A stretch of 38,512 nucleotides of DNA from an uncultured bacterium (lineage in GTDB: Bacteria; Myxococcota_A; Bradymonadia; Bradymonadales; Bradymonadaceae). The number at the start of each line of letters is the position of its first letter. The stretch's first letter is position 1. The notes beneath the pieces are model-generated. The model was not told the DNA's origin. It worked only from the letters and a program-made list of their open reading frames with translations, and did no database searches. Location of the stretch: the NCBI GenBank assembly GCA_937981985.1, contig CALJNB010000048.1, positions 1 through 38,512 on the forward strand, given 5' to 3'. Made by a program: the position numbers and the translations under genes. This document shows, piece after piece, positions 26,817-34,398 of the stretch.

Positions 26817-26948
26817 ATGAAAAAGATAAAGAACAAAAAAGAGTATAAAGCGCCTGAATTGAAAACACTTGGTTCGCTAAAACAAATCATTCGCGGAGTA
26901 ACAGGTCCCTTCCCGGAAGTTGGGGATAGTACGCAGCTTTCACCTTAA
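26817..26948 (+). CDS. Lasso-like RiPP precursor peptide
   Basis: A 43-codon gene. Start ATG 26817 has GGAG 6 bases upstream; an ATG 4 bases earlier is in another frame and stops after 11 codons. The leader is Lys-rich, then Y10-K-A-P13-E-L15-K-T-L-G19, an exact match to the YxxPxLxxxG pattern read by B1 proteins of lasso systems. By alignment with that leader type the core would begin at G27 (GVTGPFPEVGDSTQLSP, 17 residues), with Glu34 at position 8 for a Gly1-Glu8 macrolactam. Starting at G30 would instead place Asp37 at position 8. The usual Thr at -2 is replaced (I25 or V28). The tail has Ser38, Thr39 and Ser42 as possible phosphorylation sites. Too short for routine gene callers, so probably unannotated. 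Confidence 0.8.
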   Translation: MKKIKNKKEYKAPELKTLGSLKQIIRGVTGPFPEVGDSTQLSP

Positions 26949-26977
26949 GCCCTGACCAAACATAGCTCACACATTCT

Positions 26978-27000
26978 AACGGCGTTTCGTCGTTTTTTTT
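26978..27000 (+). terminator. Hairpin and T-run between precursor and processing genes (attenuator)
   Basis: AACGGCG (26978-26984), loop TTT, CGTCGTT (26988-26994) form a 7-pair stem with one G-T wobble, followed by an unbroken run of T to 27000. This is an intrinsic terminator shape, 30 bases after the precursor stop and 13 before the B1 start. Partial read-through would give many precursor transcripts per enzyme transcript, as often seen in RiPP operons. Confidence 0.65.
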
Positions 27001-27013
27001 ATGGGTAATACAA

Positions 27014-27277
27014 ATGAAAAAACTACAGTTAAAATCGGGCTTGCTCGTACAAGATGTCGATGAAGAACTCATTATTCTCGATCCAACCTCTGATGCGTAC
27101 TTTGGACTTAACGAAGTCGGGCTATGCATCTTTAAAGCGCTAAAAAGGAACGCAAATACCGATGAAATCATCGGTGAAATCGTAGAAACCTTCGAAGTTG
27201 AAAAGGCAACTGCTAAACGAGACGTATTTGTCTTTATCGATGAGTTGGTTAAATCCGGGCTATTGGTCGCCGCGTGA
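27014..27277 (+). CDS. PqqD-like RiPP recognition protein (lasso B1)
   Basis: An 87-residue winged-helix protein of the PqqD family (RiPP recognition element). Visible pattern: LVQDVDEELIILDPTSDAYF (beta wing), FGLNEVGLCIFKALKRNAN and a final helix DVFVFIDELVKSGLL. In lasso systems with split B proteins this domain binds the YxxPxLxxxG leader and hands the precursor to the B2 peptidase and other enzymes. Nothing catalytic is expected. The stop overlaps the GTG start of the kinase (GTGA). No strong ribosome binding site is seen, so expression may depend on read-through of the hairpin upstream. Alternative: the stand-alone PqqD chaperone of Haft-type HPr-related kinase systems, which is not exclusive of the lasso reading. 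Confidence 0.88.
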   Translation: MKKLQLKSGLLVQDVDEELIILDPTSDAYFGLNEVGLCIFKALKRNANTDEIIGEIVETFEVEKATAKRDVFVFIDELVKSGLLVAA

Positions 27278-28158
27278 ATTCGTGTTTTTCACACAATTAT
27301 GCAATTCCTTTCGAAACCTTTTTTCAAAAAAAAACAGGGCCTATCCTAAATCCAATTGAACTTCTAATCGTCGATGAAATCGAAATTCAAGGCCAACGAA
27401 TTCATAAAGCTTTAGACTTTCCAGGCGGACCTGTTTTAGAAATTTTTCAGTCCGAAGATATCTTCTCTATTCAATATGCCGAGTATCGAGCTCGCCTTCT
27501 TAAAAATCGTATCGATATCTGTGGTCCCGTAAGCGATACTTCAAGAATCACCCAAGTTTTAGAACGTGTTATACTCGCTATCCATCTCCAACTTCATTTC
27601 CCCAATCTAATTCCCCTTCATGGAGGTGCCATCATATTTGGTGAACGACAGTATGTTTTCATTGGTGATTCAGGAGCTGGAAAATCAACAACCGTACTCG
27701 AACTCCTCAAACGCGGTGCGAAGGTATTGTCCGACGATCTGGTCTTCATCGATACCCATTCAATGAAGGTGCTTCCGGGCCTACCCACTCTGCGCCTTTT
27801 AGAAAAAGCGGATGTGAACGCTAAAAACATTGTCCGCGTTGGACCGCAAATCGAGAAATGGTGGCATCTACTCGAACAAGAGCAACTTCAAGACCCGATG
27901 CCAATCCAACACATCTTCATCTTAAAGCCCGGCGACGCACTTTTGCGCTGCCAGCCTGCAAAAGGCTTCTCCAAGGCATCAGAACTCTTTTCTCAGACTT
28001 TTGGATTTACGCATGCGAGTGAATCCAGAGAGCAAACGCGCTTTCAGGGGATAGGTAAAATCGCCAAACACGTCCCGGTGAGCTATTTACACTTTAAGAA
28101 AGGTCAGAACGGTCCCATTCATATTGACGAACTCACCTCCTACCTTAGCTCAACATGA
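27274..28158 (+). CDS. HPr kinase-like peptide kinase
   Basis: A 294-residue homologue of the HPr kinase/phosphorylase catalytic core. It has LHGGAIIFGERQYVFIGDSGAGKSTT shape: P-loop GDSGAGKST at 131-139, a His-Gly-Gly before it (116-118), and the SDDLVFID segment (153-160) with acidic residues expected to bind Mg and act as base. The first 110 residues are a small N-terminal domain unlike that of true HprK. Family members in lasso clusters (PadeK, ThcoK types) phosphorylate Ser of the precursor before maturation. Here the precursor ends in Ser-Pro rather than Ser, so the target Ser or Thr is uncertain. Start is GTG 27274 overlapping the B1 stop; the stop overlaps the B2 ATG. Confidence 0.85.
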   Translation: MNSCFSHNYAIPFETFFQKKTGPILNPIELLIVDEIEIQGQRIHKALDFPGGPVLEIFQSEDIFSIQYAEYRARLLKNRIDICGPVSDTSRITQVLERVILAIHLQLHFPNLIPLHGGAIIFGERQYVFIGDSGAGKSTTVLELLKRGAKVLSDDLVFIDTHSMKVLPGLPTLRLLEKADVNAKNIVRVGPQIEKWWHLLEQEQLQDPMPIQHIFILKPGDALLRCQPAKGFSKASELFSQTFGFTHASESREQTRFQGIGKIAKHVPVSYLHFKKGQNGPIHIDELTSYLSST

Positions 28159-28568
28159 AGAATTTAAAAAAAAGAGAAATTCCAGAACTCCTTTTCCTCG
28201 GCTGCTTCATCGGAGGAGCGCAACTCGCTCATCGATTCGCAACAACGCAAGAACTTGTAAGAATATCTAAAGCAGCTACGTTTTTCGTCCCTAAAATAGT
28301 AAAGACAGATACTGATAAACTGGCCCGCCTCGAACGATGGTCTAACCGCATCTCAGTCAGGATCCCGGGTTCTCACTGCCTTCATCGCGCCGTCGGCCTC
28401 AATTTGCTATTGGGTTACGAAGGAATCGCATCCGAAGTTATCGTTGGTTTCCGAAAACGGGAAACCATTGAAGGTCACGCTTGGCTAGAGGTCAAAGTTC
28501 AGGATAGTGTTCAGATTCTCTTTTCTACCGTCGATGATGGATTTGGGTCAAAATGGATTCCGAGTTAG
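28155..28568 (+). CDS. Lasso peptide biosynthesis B2 protein (transglutaminase-like leader peptidase)
   Basis: A 137-residue protease of the B2 family. The Cys-His-Asp set is in place: Cys75 in SHCLHRAVGLNLLLGYEG, His108 in EGHAWLEV and a following Asp (D117 in VQDSV). B2 proteins cut the leader from the precursor once B1 has delivered it, and in lasso systems they act together with the cyclase. The N-terminal 55 residues are helical and basic with one hydrophobic stretch. The gene begins within the kinase stop (ATGA) and its last 16 bases overlap the nucleotidyltransferase gene, so all four enzymes are translated as a coupled set. Confidence 0.9.
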   Translation: MKNLKKREIPELLFLGCFIGGAQLAHRFATTQELVRISKAATFFVPKIVKTDTDKLARLERWSNRISVRIPGSHCLHRAVGLNLLLGYEGIASEVIVGFRKRETIEGHAWLEVKVQDSVQILFSTVDDGFGSKWIPS

Positions 28569-29572
28569 AACGCTTTGCGTTAAGACAAATAGAAATGGCG
28601 CTTGGGCCAGACTTTAGCCCTCGAAGCTACGATGAAGTTAAACTCTTAACATCGGCGATCGAACATCAATGCGTCCCTTTTTTAAAACTCCATTTCGCTA
28701 ATAACGATCTGGAACTATCGCCTCCGATGCTTCGGTGGAACCGCGACTCCATTGCTCGAACCCTTCTGTACTCGTCAATCTTACATCAAGTCGCCTCCGA
28801 ACTTGACGTTCCATGGGCAGTACTGAAAGGAATTCCGCTTGCAGAACAATTATTCGGTAGCGCGAGTTGGCGACAATCTACTGATCTAGATATTCTCATC
28901 AACTGGACCGATCTCGAACACGTTCTCAAAGTACTAAAGAAAATGGGGTTCATTTTAGAACGAAAAATTCGCCCCTGGGCCTATAATCAAATCGCGCTTC
29001 GTCATCGACTACATCACGCAACATTAGAGCTCCATTGGCGTCTAACTCTGCCTTATCTTCCAGCCCCTTCGACAAAAACCCTGCTTGAAACGACGTTTCA
29101 ATTCCCCTCGAAGACACTCGGAATATCTATTCCTGTCTTGGGACCTGATGCCACTTTTTTCAATCTCGTGATGCATTTCCATCAACACTTTAGCTTCATT
29201 AAAGGGGCGATCGACCTCGTTGCCTGGATGCGATTATTTGATTTAGATAAAGGACGAGAATACTGTCGAACGTACGGGATTGGATCACTTTGCGATATTG
29301 CATTAGGCACCACCATTATTCGCGGCTTTGAAGGTTGCTCCTTTCCGAATTTATCCATTCTTGAAAAGCGCTTCTTAGAAAAACGTGTATCAATCCAGTC
29401 CGCTTTCTTCAAAGAAAGCGATAGTGAACTTCAGTCTTATTGGAAGCAATTACAAAATGCGCTTTTCCTGGATACAGAGGAAGAACGAAGCGAGGGGTTT
29501 CAGAAGGGATTATTATTCGGCCCCCATCGAATATCAGATTTTTTACAAAAAATAAGTGGGAGACAAAACTAA
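28553..29572 (+). CDS. NTP_transf_5 nucleotidyltransferase of the RiPP cluster
   Basis: A 339-residue member of the uncharacterised nucleotidyltransferase family (NTP_transf_5). The helix PWAVLKGIPLAEQLFG (87-102) and the acid motif STDLDILINW (109-118, D111 and D113) match the NTase core, followed by ATLELHWRLT with a conserved Glu/His region. Such genes occur next to lasso kinases and may add a nucleotide or sugar-phosphate to the peptide; the exact reaction is not established. The C-terminal 120 residues are helical and lack recognisable motifs. It ends in a 4-base tail-to-tail overlap with the convergent lipoprotein gene, which marks the end of the cluster. Confidence 0.83.
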   Translation: MDSELERFALRQIEMALGPDFSPRSYDEVKLLTSAIEHQCVPFLKLHFANNDLELSPPMLRWNRDSIARTLLYSSILHQVASELDVPWAVLKGIPLAEQLFGSASWRQSTDLDILINWTDLEHVLKVLKKMGFILERKIRPWAYNQIALRHRLHHATLELHWRLTLPYLPAPSTKTLLETTFQFPSKTLGISIPVLGPDATFFNLVMHFHQHFSFIKGAIDLVAWMRLFDLDKGREYCRTYGIGSLCDIALGTTIIRGFEGCSFPNLSILEKRFLEKRVSIQSAFFKESDSELQSYWKQLQNALFLDTEEERSEGFQKGLLFGPHRISDFLQKISGRQN

Positions 29573-31557
29573 GGTCGTTCGGTTATTTTCTCAACATTTA
29601 GACCGCCGGGATAAGCATACGAAACATGGCAATCATATCCGTAGCTAACAATTCCAAATGGAGCATTAGATTTGAGTTTATGAAACCCATCAGATACTTC
29701 CACGCGCGCAACATTAATGTTCCCATCGCCGATACCCTTCCAAGCGTTCTCCGGGATGGCAACGCCATCAATGGTAACCGTCTGCCCACTCGGCGCCATC
29801 ACGTTCACATAATCTAAACGATAGGCATCCGGTGTTAAAATTAAGTATTCTTTTCGATACTGATTTACAGGGACTGCAATCGTCATCGATGGGTCTCCTA
29901 TTCCCGTTGGATTTGCGGCATCGATTCCCTCGTCGCAAATTCTTGGAATTCCCAGCCAATTCGAACCCACCATATATTGGGAGACCATCACCGGTTTACT
30001 GGCACCTAATATAAAATGGTCTGTCGCTTCAAACTGGCGCCATTCGCCCGCATCTATAGTATGACCGTGTATTCCATCAAGCGGCGGATCGGTCTGGATT
30101 TTAGTATTATCTTCGGCCGCAACAACCCTCCAGATCTCGGGTTCAGGGGTTGCGGTTGTGGCGCGCGGTTCGTATTTACTACCAATATAATTTTTTCCCC
30201 ACGTTGAAACGGGCAGAAGTATCGACTCGATGTGATCGCAACGATTGATTCCTTGAACCACGTTTCCGCATTGGTGACCGCCGAAAACGGTCAAGTCCTG
30301 TTCTCCAATAATATGGGTGCCCGTCAAGTCTGGACATGGGACCACTGATTCGGGCGGCCCTTGAGAATCTTTTAAACACCCCTCCATTCGAGCGTCGGCG
30401 AGCTCAAGCCCGGAAGTTTCAAGATTGAGCGAATCGCCGGGATTGAGCTCAAAGATACGCGTTTCTCCTGCCGATATCGCCGAAATTCCTTCACCCGCAA
30501 CGACCTCTGCGCGCGGAGTAATCTGAACTCGATTGGGTAGCCCTGATGAGTTCACAATCGTTAAGAAACCCCGGATGGTGACCTGTCCCCCACGATGTGG
30601 CCAACTCATACCCCAATATTCTTTGCCCACAGAATTGGTGGGCAACAGAAGTGTTCCATCATTTGAATACACATCGACATTATTCAAAGGGTTAAATTGA
30701 TAAGCGATTACTGGAATGTTGGCGCTTATCCGAATCGCTTTATTAGAAAGCAATCGGGTACCGGAATGATCTGATCCCGCGGGGATGCTATAAACCGCCG
30801 CTCCCCCTGGCGGAATACGAGCCTGAAAGGGTGCGCCCGTCGCATCCAATAATAGGGGCGTGATCTCTTCACCCTGGAAGAGCTCAATTTTCGCTGTCAA
30901 TTCGTCGCTAATATTAGAAACCACAATTGCATGCGGTTGGCTTAACGCGTCGCCGAAATTATCGAGATCGGCCGACCAATATTCGCAGCCAATATAAGAG
31001 GACACTTTCTTATTAAGTTCACATAGTTCCTCGCACGTTCCATTAAAACACTCAGTCCCAAAGGGACAGAAAGCTCCGGGAACGTAGGCTCCGGCTTGAT
31101 TACAAACCTCTTGTTGTTGCGTGCCGATACACCGAAACCCACCAGGCGTGCACTCGGCATCTTCGCAACGTCCATTTGAACAAGGGCTATTGCCCGGACA
31201 AGGTGCCGATACGATTTCAGTTCCAGATGGATTACAATAACTTTGCTGGCCACTTTCTGTACAACCTTCAAACCCGCCAGGGATGCAAATTTTTTCAGCA
31301 CATGTTCCCGTCGCATCGTTACAACGTAATTCACCTTTACATTCCTCTTCGGTTTTTGCGGAACCTTCCGAGTTACAAATTTCAGATGTTACGATATTTT
31401 TACAAGTACGTTCACCTGGAGTACAAAAAGTAGAAAGATCGACATCCTTTTTCACATCGCTGAGAGAAGCGTCTGGTGCTGATGGAACGTTATCTTCGTC
31501 GGAACAAGAACCACATGAGAACGTACAGACGATGAAAATTAAAAATGCACTTCGCAA
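29569..31557 (-). CDS. Lipoprotein with Cys-rich modules and IgGFc-binding-like domain
   Basis: I start at TTG 31557, which has GGAG 5 bases upstream and gives a short signal MRSAFLIFIVCTFSC with the lipid Cys at residue 15. A GTG at 31638 would add 27 residues before the signal. Three Cys-rich modules of about 40-45 residues follow (starting CTPGERTCKN, CIPGGFEGC, CTPGGFRCIG), each with 5-6 cysteines. The rest (from about residue 195) resembles the IgGFc-binding N-terminal domain, with YWSADLDNFG, PVIAYQFNPL, GKEYWGMSWPHRGG and PVMVSQYMVGSNWLG. In Myxococcota-like bacteria such proteins are exposed adhesion-type lipoproteins; ligand unknown. It is convergent with the RiPP cluster. Confidence 0.78.
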   Translation of the reverse strand: MRSAFLIFIVCTFSCGSCSDEDNVPSAPDASLSDVKKDVDLSTFCTPGERTCKNIVTSEICNSEGSAKTEEECKGELRCNDATGTCAEKICIPGGFEGCTESGQQSYCNPSGTEIVSAPCPGNSPCSNGRCEDAECTPGGFRCIGTQQQEVCNQAGAYVPGAFCPFGTECFNGTCEELCELNKKVSSYIGCEYWSADLDNFGDALSQPHAIVVSNISDELTAKIELFQGEEITPLLLDATGAPFQARIPPGGAAVYSIPAGSDHSGTRLLSNKAIRISANIPVIAYQFNPLNNVDVYSNDGTLLLPTNSVGKEYWGMSWPHRGGQVTIRGFLTIVNSSGLPNRVQITPRAEVVAGEGISAISAGETRIFELNPGDSLNLETSGLELADARMEGCLKDSQGPPESVVPCPDLTGTHIIGEQDLTVFGGHQCGNVVQGINRCDHIESILLPVSTWGKNYIGSKYEPRATTATPEPEIWRVVAAEDNTKIQTDPPLDGIHGHTIDAGEWRQFEATDHFILGASKPVMVSQYMVGSNWLGIPRICDEGIDAANPTGIGDPSMTIAVPVNQYRKEYLILTPDAYRLDYVNVMAPSGQTVTIDGVAIPENAWKGIGDGNINVARVEVSDGFHKLKSNAPFGIVSYGYDCHVSYAYPGGLNVEKITERP

Positions 31558-31743
31558 GAGAGCTCCGAGGTTAAGCGTCGCGTAGCCTAACGTTTGTCGC
31601 CCTATATTTCCAACGTTGATCACTCGAAAATATCTCACTAAGGCTGACGTGTTTTCTGCAGAGTTGGATCTCCTTGGCGCTTACGTAAAGTTTTTTATGT
31701 ATCCGATGGTACAAACGCCTAAAATTTAAAAAACTGCTGAAAA

Positions 31744-32193
31744 CTAACCTACGATGTTCTTTGTAATCCAACGGTCTAAAGCGTTGGCAAACTTCTGCGT
31801 ATCTTTTTGAGAAAAAGGTGGTGCACCACCAGTTTGAACCCCCATCTCTCTCAGCTCGTGGCCAAAATCGCGATAACTCAGCGCTTCGCTCACATTAGAT
31901 TCATCGAGTTCTCGCCCGCGAGGAGTTAAGACCTTGCACCCTTTTTCAACGACACGTGCAGCTAGCGGGATATCCGCGGTGATCACAAAATCGCCCTTTT
32001 CGCATTGTTCGACAATCCAGTCATCGGCAACGTCGGCGCCTTGGGAAACGATCTTGGCGTCAATAAAATCTGATTTAGGTTCTTCTAACCATCGATTAGC
32101 AACTAATGTAATGTTAACATTTCGTTTATTTGCAGCACGATACAAAATCTCACGACAAGAACCGGGGAGTGCGTCAGCATCAATCCAAATCAT
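31744..32193 (-). CDS. YaiI/YqxD (DUF188) family PIN-like protein
   Basis: A 149-residue protein typical of DUF188. It opens with MIWIDADALPGSCREILYRA, the family's acidic first motif, continues with ITLVANRWLEEP and VSQGADVADDWIVEQCEKGD, and the late ITADIPLAARVVEKGCKVL, where the Asp residues form a PIN-like acidic site. The usual C-terminal TGGAPPFSQKD segment is present. The function is not settled; a nuclease or RNA-related role is inferred from the fold. It begins 15 bases after rimO, so they form one operon. Confidence 0.9.
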   Translation of the reverse strand: MIWIDADALPGSCREILYRAANKRNVNITLVANRWLEEPKSDFIDAKIVSQGADVADDWIVEQCEKGDFVITADIPLAARVVEKGCKVLTPRGRELDESNVSEALSYRDFGHELREMGVQTGGAPPFSQKDTQKFANALDRWITKNIVG

Positions 32194-32208
32194 AGTAAAC
32201 CCTATTAC

Positions 32209-33609
32209 TTATTTCGGAGACGCAATGCTAAGATTTTTTCCGGTCAAGTCCAAAGGATTATCGGGGATAATGACCCCTGATAAATCATAGTCTGTTGCTT
32301 GATCAATCTGGACCGTCACGATGTCACCAGGCGTGGGTAGCTTCCCGCCGTGTTCAAAAGAAAGGTAAGTAACACCGTCAATTTCCGGCGCTTGTCCATA
32401 ATGGCGTCCTTCAAAAACCAATTCGTGCTCTTCAGAAATACCATCAACGATGACCTCGGTGGTCTGTCCGATCCATTCTTTATTTTTCCGCGCGCTAATA
32501 TCACGCTGTAGTTTCATCAACGCATCGTAACGTTCTACTTTCACATGAGGTTCGACATCGTCTTCCAATAACCCCGCGGCGGTATTTTCTTCAGGCGAAT
32601 AGGTAAAGACTCCAACACGATCAAATTCCACGTGCTCAACCCAATCATAGAGCTCTTTAAAGTCGGCGTCAGTTTCGCCAGGATAACCAACGATAAAGGT
32701 TGTCCTTAGAACCATGTCATCAATCGCACGAATACGATCAATCAATTTCATTTGTTTTTCGCGCTTAATATTTCGTTTCATCGATTTGAGAATCTTCTGG
32801 CTAATATGCTGAAGAGGCATATCAATGTAAGGAAGTAAACGATCTGCGTTTGTAAAAACGTCCAGCAGTTCGTCGGTAAAATTCCAAGGATACATGTAAA
32901 GCAAACGGAGCCATTCCAAATCTGGAATTTCACTATCCAATCGCTTCAAAAGGCGGATTAAATAATCTCTATTATTTTTAGGATCTAGATCAATGCCGTA
33001 ACTGGTCATGTCTTGAGCTAAAAGGATAATTTCTTTTACGCCTGAGTTAACAAGTTTATTAGACTCCTTAACAACATCATCCAAGGTTCGACTTTTCTGA
33101 CTTCCGCGAATTCCTGGGATGGCACAGAAACTACAAGAGCGTGAACATCCTTCAGAAATTTTTAAATATGCGGTCCCGCCGCGGATGGTATTCGTGCGCG
33201 CAACATCGGCGTCCATAATATAGGAGCCAGGAGTAATCAGGACCTTCTCTTTTACCCGTCCGTGTAAGACGTCGTTGATCGCTGTAAAGGTTTTAGTGCC
33301 CAAATAGGCATCAACTTCGGGGATGTCTTTTACCAAATCGTCAGAATAGCGCTGGCTTAAACACCCAGTAACCACGACTTCCTTGATCAACCCTTCAGCT
33401 TTTCTTTGAGTCATCTCAAGAATGGTATCAACCGATTCCTCTTTTGCGGCATCAATGAAGCCACAGGTATTAACAACAACAACATCGGCGTCATCGATAT
33501 TTGAAACCACTTCAAAGGCTTCGTCTCCATTTAACATTCCGACCATTACTTCGGTATCGACACGGTTTTTGGGGCAACCGAGAGAAATCATATGTACTTT
33601 TTTATTCAT
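32209..33609 (-). CDS. rimO: Ribosomal protein S12 methylthiotransferase RimO
   Basis: A radical SAM enzyme that attaches a methylthio group to a conserved Asp of ribosomal protein S12. The UPF0004 domain has Cys12, Cys49 and Cys83 (SLGCPKNRVDTE, VNTCGF, TGCLSQRY) for one iron-sulfur cluster. The radical SAM motif CSRSCSFC gives Cys155, Cys159 and Cys162 for the other. A TRAM domain is at the C-terminus (GQTTEVIVDGISEEHELVFE and GDIVTVQID). The 466 residues and the SLGCPKNRVD start separate RimO from MiaB. AGGA lies 10 bases before ATG 33609, and a small hairpin sits just upstream. Confidence 0.94.
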   Translation of the reverse strand: MNKKVHMISLGCPKNRVDTEVMVGMLNGDEAFEVVSNIDDADVVVVNTCGFIDAAKEESVDTILEMTQRKAEGLIKEVVVTGCLSQRYSDDLVKDIPEVDAYLGTKTFTAINDVLHGRVKEKVLITPGSYIMDADVARTNTIRGGTAYLKISEGCSRSCSFCAIPGIRGSQKSRTLDDVVKESNKLVNSGVKEIILLAQDMTSYGIDLDPKNNRDYLIRLLKRLDSEIPDLEWLRLLYMYPWNFTDELLDVFTNADRLLPYIDMPLQHISQKILKSMKRNIKREKQMKLIDRIRAIDDMVLRTTFIVGYPGETDADFKELYDWVEHVEFDRVGVFTYSPEENTAAGLLEDDVEPHVKVERYDALMKLQRDISARKNKEWIGQTTEVIVDGISEEHELVFEGRHYGQAPEIDGVTYLSFEHGGKLPTPGDIVTVQIDQATDYDLSGVIIPDNPLDLTGKNLSIASPK

Positions 33610-33625
33610 AAAACAAACATCCTAG

Positions 33626-33640
33626 ATTAGGACGCCTAAT
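33626..33640 (-). repeat. Perfect inverted repeat in the rimO leader
   Basis: ATTAGG-ACG-CCTAAT is a 6-pair stem with a 3-base loop, 16 bases before the rimO start codon. It lacks a T-run on the minus strand, so it is not a standard terminator; it could affect rimO translation or be an operator half-site pair. Confidence 0.35.
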
Positions 33641-33665
33641 TACCCCATCCCATCGTTGAAGTCTA

Positions 33666-33691
33666 ATGTTTCGCGACGATGTTTCGCGACG
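33666..33691. repeat. Tandem duplication of a 13-base unit
   Basis: ATGTTTCGCGACG occurs twice head to tail in the gap between the M50 protease stop and rimO. The unit contains the palindrome TCGCGA. It is probably a slippage duplication in a non-coding spacer. Confidence 0.8.
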
Positions 33692-33694
33692 CGC

Positions 33695-34369
33695 CTACTT
33701 GAGTTGTTGGATGATTTGGATATTTGAGTATCCAACCATAATGGCAATAAGAAGGCCCATCATACCAAAGTACTGGAAAGCTACTAATGCTAGACCTGCG
33801 AGTACGACCAAAGAAACAATCGCGGTCGTTAGATATGCTTTTCGATCGTTTTTAAGCAGCGCCCGAAAACCAGCCAACATAATATGTCCGCCATCCAGCG
33901 GATTGATGGGGAGCAAATTAAATAGTGCCCAAAAACCGTTGTAGAGCGCCATCTTATAACAAAATTCCCTTAACAACCCTTCCGGTATTGGAACAAAATT
34001 GTAGATCAGTCCGAACACCAAAGTGATAGACAAACTAAATACAGGCCCCATCACCGATATCGTGGCGGCATTCTTAGGAGGAGTGTTCACTGGTCTTTGA
34101 CTGATCGCGACCGCCCCCATCCCCTGCATGACAATCTGGCTTTGCCCATATCCGAATTTTTTAGTCGTAATGGCGTGACCCAATTCGTGCCACAACAATC
34201 CGAAAAAAAGAATGGGAGCCAGAAGTAATCCACTCAACAGATCTGCGGAGGTATTAACGCCACTAAACACGAAAAACGCTACGAGAGCCAAAAAGATAGG
34301 CTCCATAAAAATTTCGTGTCCCCAAATCTTAAACAGTTTCCAACGTGGCATTTGTCCAAACATATTCAC
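33695..34369 (-). CDS. M50 family (site-2 protease-like) metalloprotease
   Basis: A 224-residue polytopic membrane protein with the zinc site HELGH (H61, E62, H65) in FFGLLWHELGHAITTKKFG and the third ligand in INPLDGGHIMLAGF (D159). About five or six hydrophobic helices are visible. It lacks the PDZ domain of RseP and the CBS domains of SpoIVFB-like enzymes, so it belongs to the small stand-alone group. Such proteases cut membrane-bound substrates inside the bilayer; the substrate is unknown. GAGAGG lies 4-5 bases before ATG 34369. The downstream rimO starts 85 bases away, which permits co-transcription. Confidence 0.88.
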   Translation of the reverse strand: MNMFGQMPRWKLFKIWGHEIFMEPIFLALVAFFVFSGVNTSADLLSGLLLAPILFFGLLWHELGHAITTKKFGYGQSQIVMQGMGAVAISQRPVNTPPKNAATISVMGPVFSLSITLVFGLIYNFVPIPEGLLREFCYKMALYNGFWALFNLLPINPLDGGHIMLAGFRALLKNDRKAYLTTAIVSLVVLAGLALVAFQYFGMMGLLIAIMVGYSNIQIIQQLK

Positions 34370-34381
34370 CTCTCATCAAAA

Positions 34382-34398
34382 CTAATCCCGAAGATTAG
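34382..34398 (-). terminator. Hairpin between inositol-3-phosphate synthase and the M50 gene
   Basis: On the minus strand CTAATC, loop TTCGG, GATTAG is followed by TTTT. The 6-pair stem with a UUCG-type loop could end the upstream transcript, although the T-run is short and the stem AT-rich. It lies 13 bases before the M50 start, so it could instead be a leader structure. Confidence 0.35.

Larger units (their letters stand above)
26766..29572 (+). other. Cyclase-less lasso-type RiPP gene cluster
   Basis: Five genes read in one direction: precursor peptide, PqqD-like B1, HPr-kinase-like kinase, B2 peptidase and NTP_transf_5 nucleotidyltransferase. The four enzyme genes overlap each other by 4 to 16 bases. 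Family knowledge: split B1/B2 proteins with a YxxPxLxxxG precursor belong to lasso biosynthesis, and kinases of this type phosphorylate lasso precursors (paeninodin type). The lasso cyclase (asparagine synthetase homologue) and a transporter are not present between uvrC and the convergent lipoprotein gene that closes the cluster. Confidence 0.75.

Noticed and set aside
26813-26846. Earlier ATG before the RiPP precursor
   Set aside because: It stops after 11 codons in another frame; the second ATG has better spacing to GGAG and encodes the leader motif.
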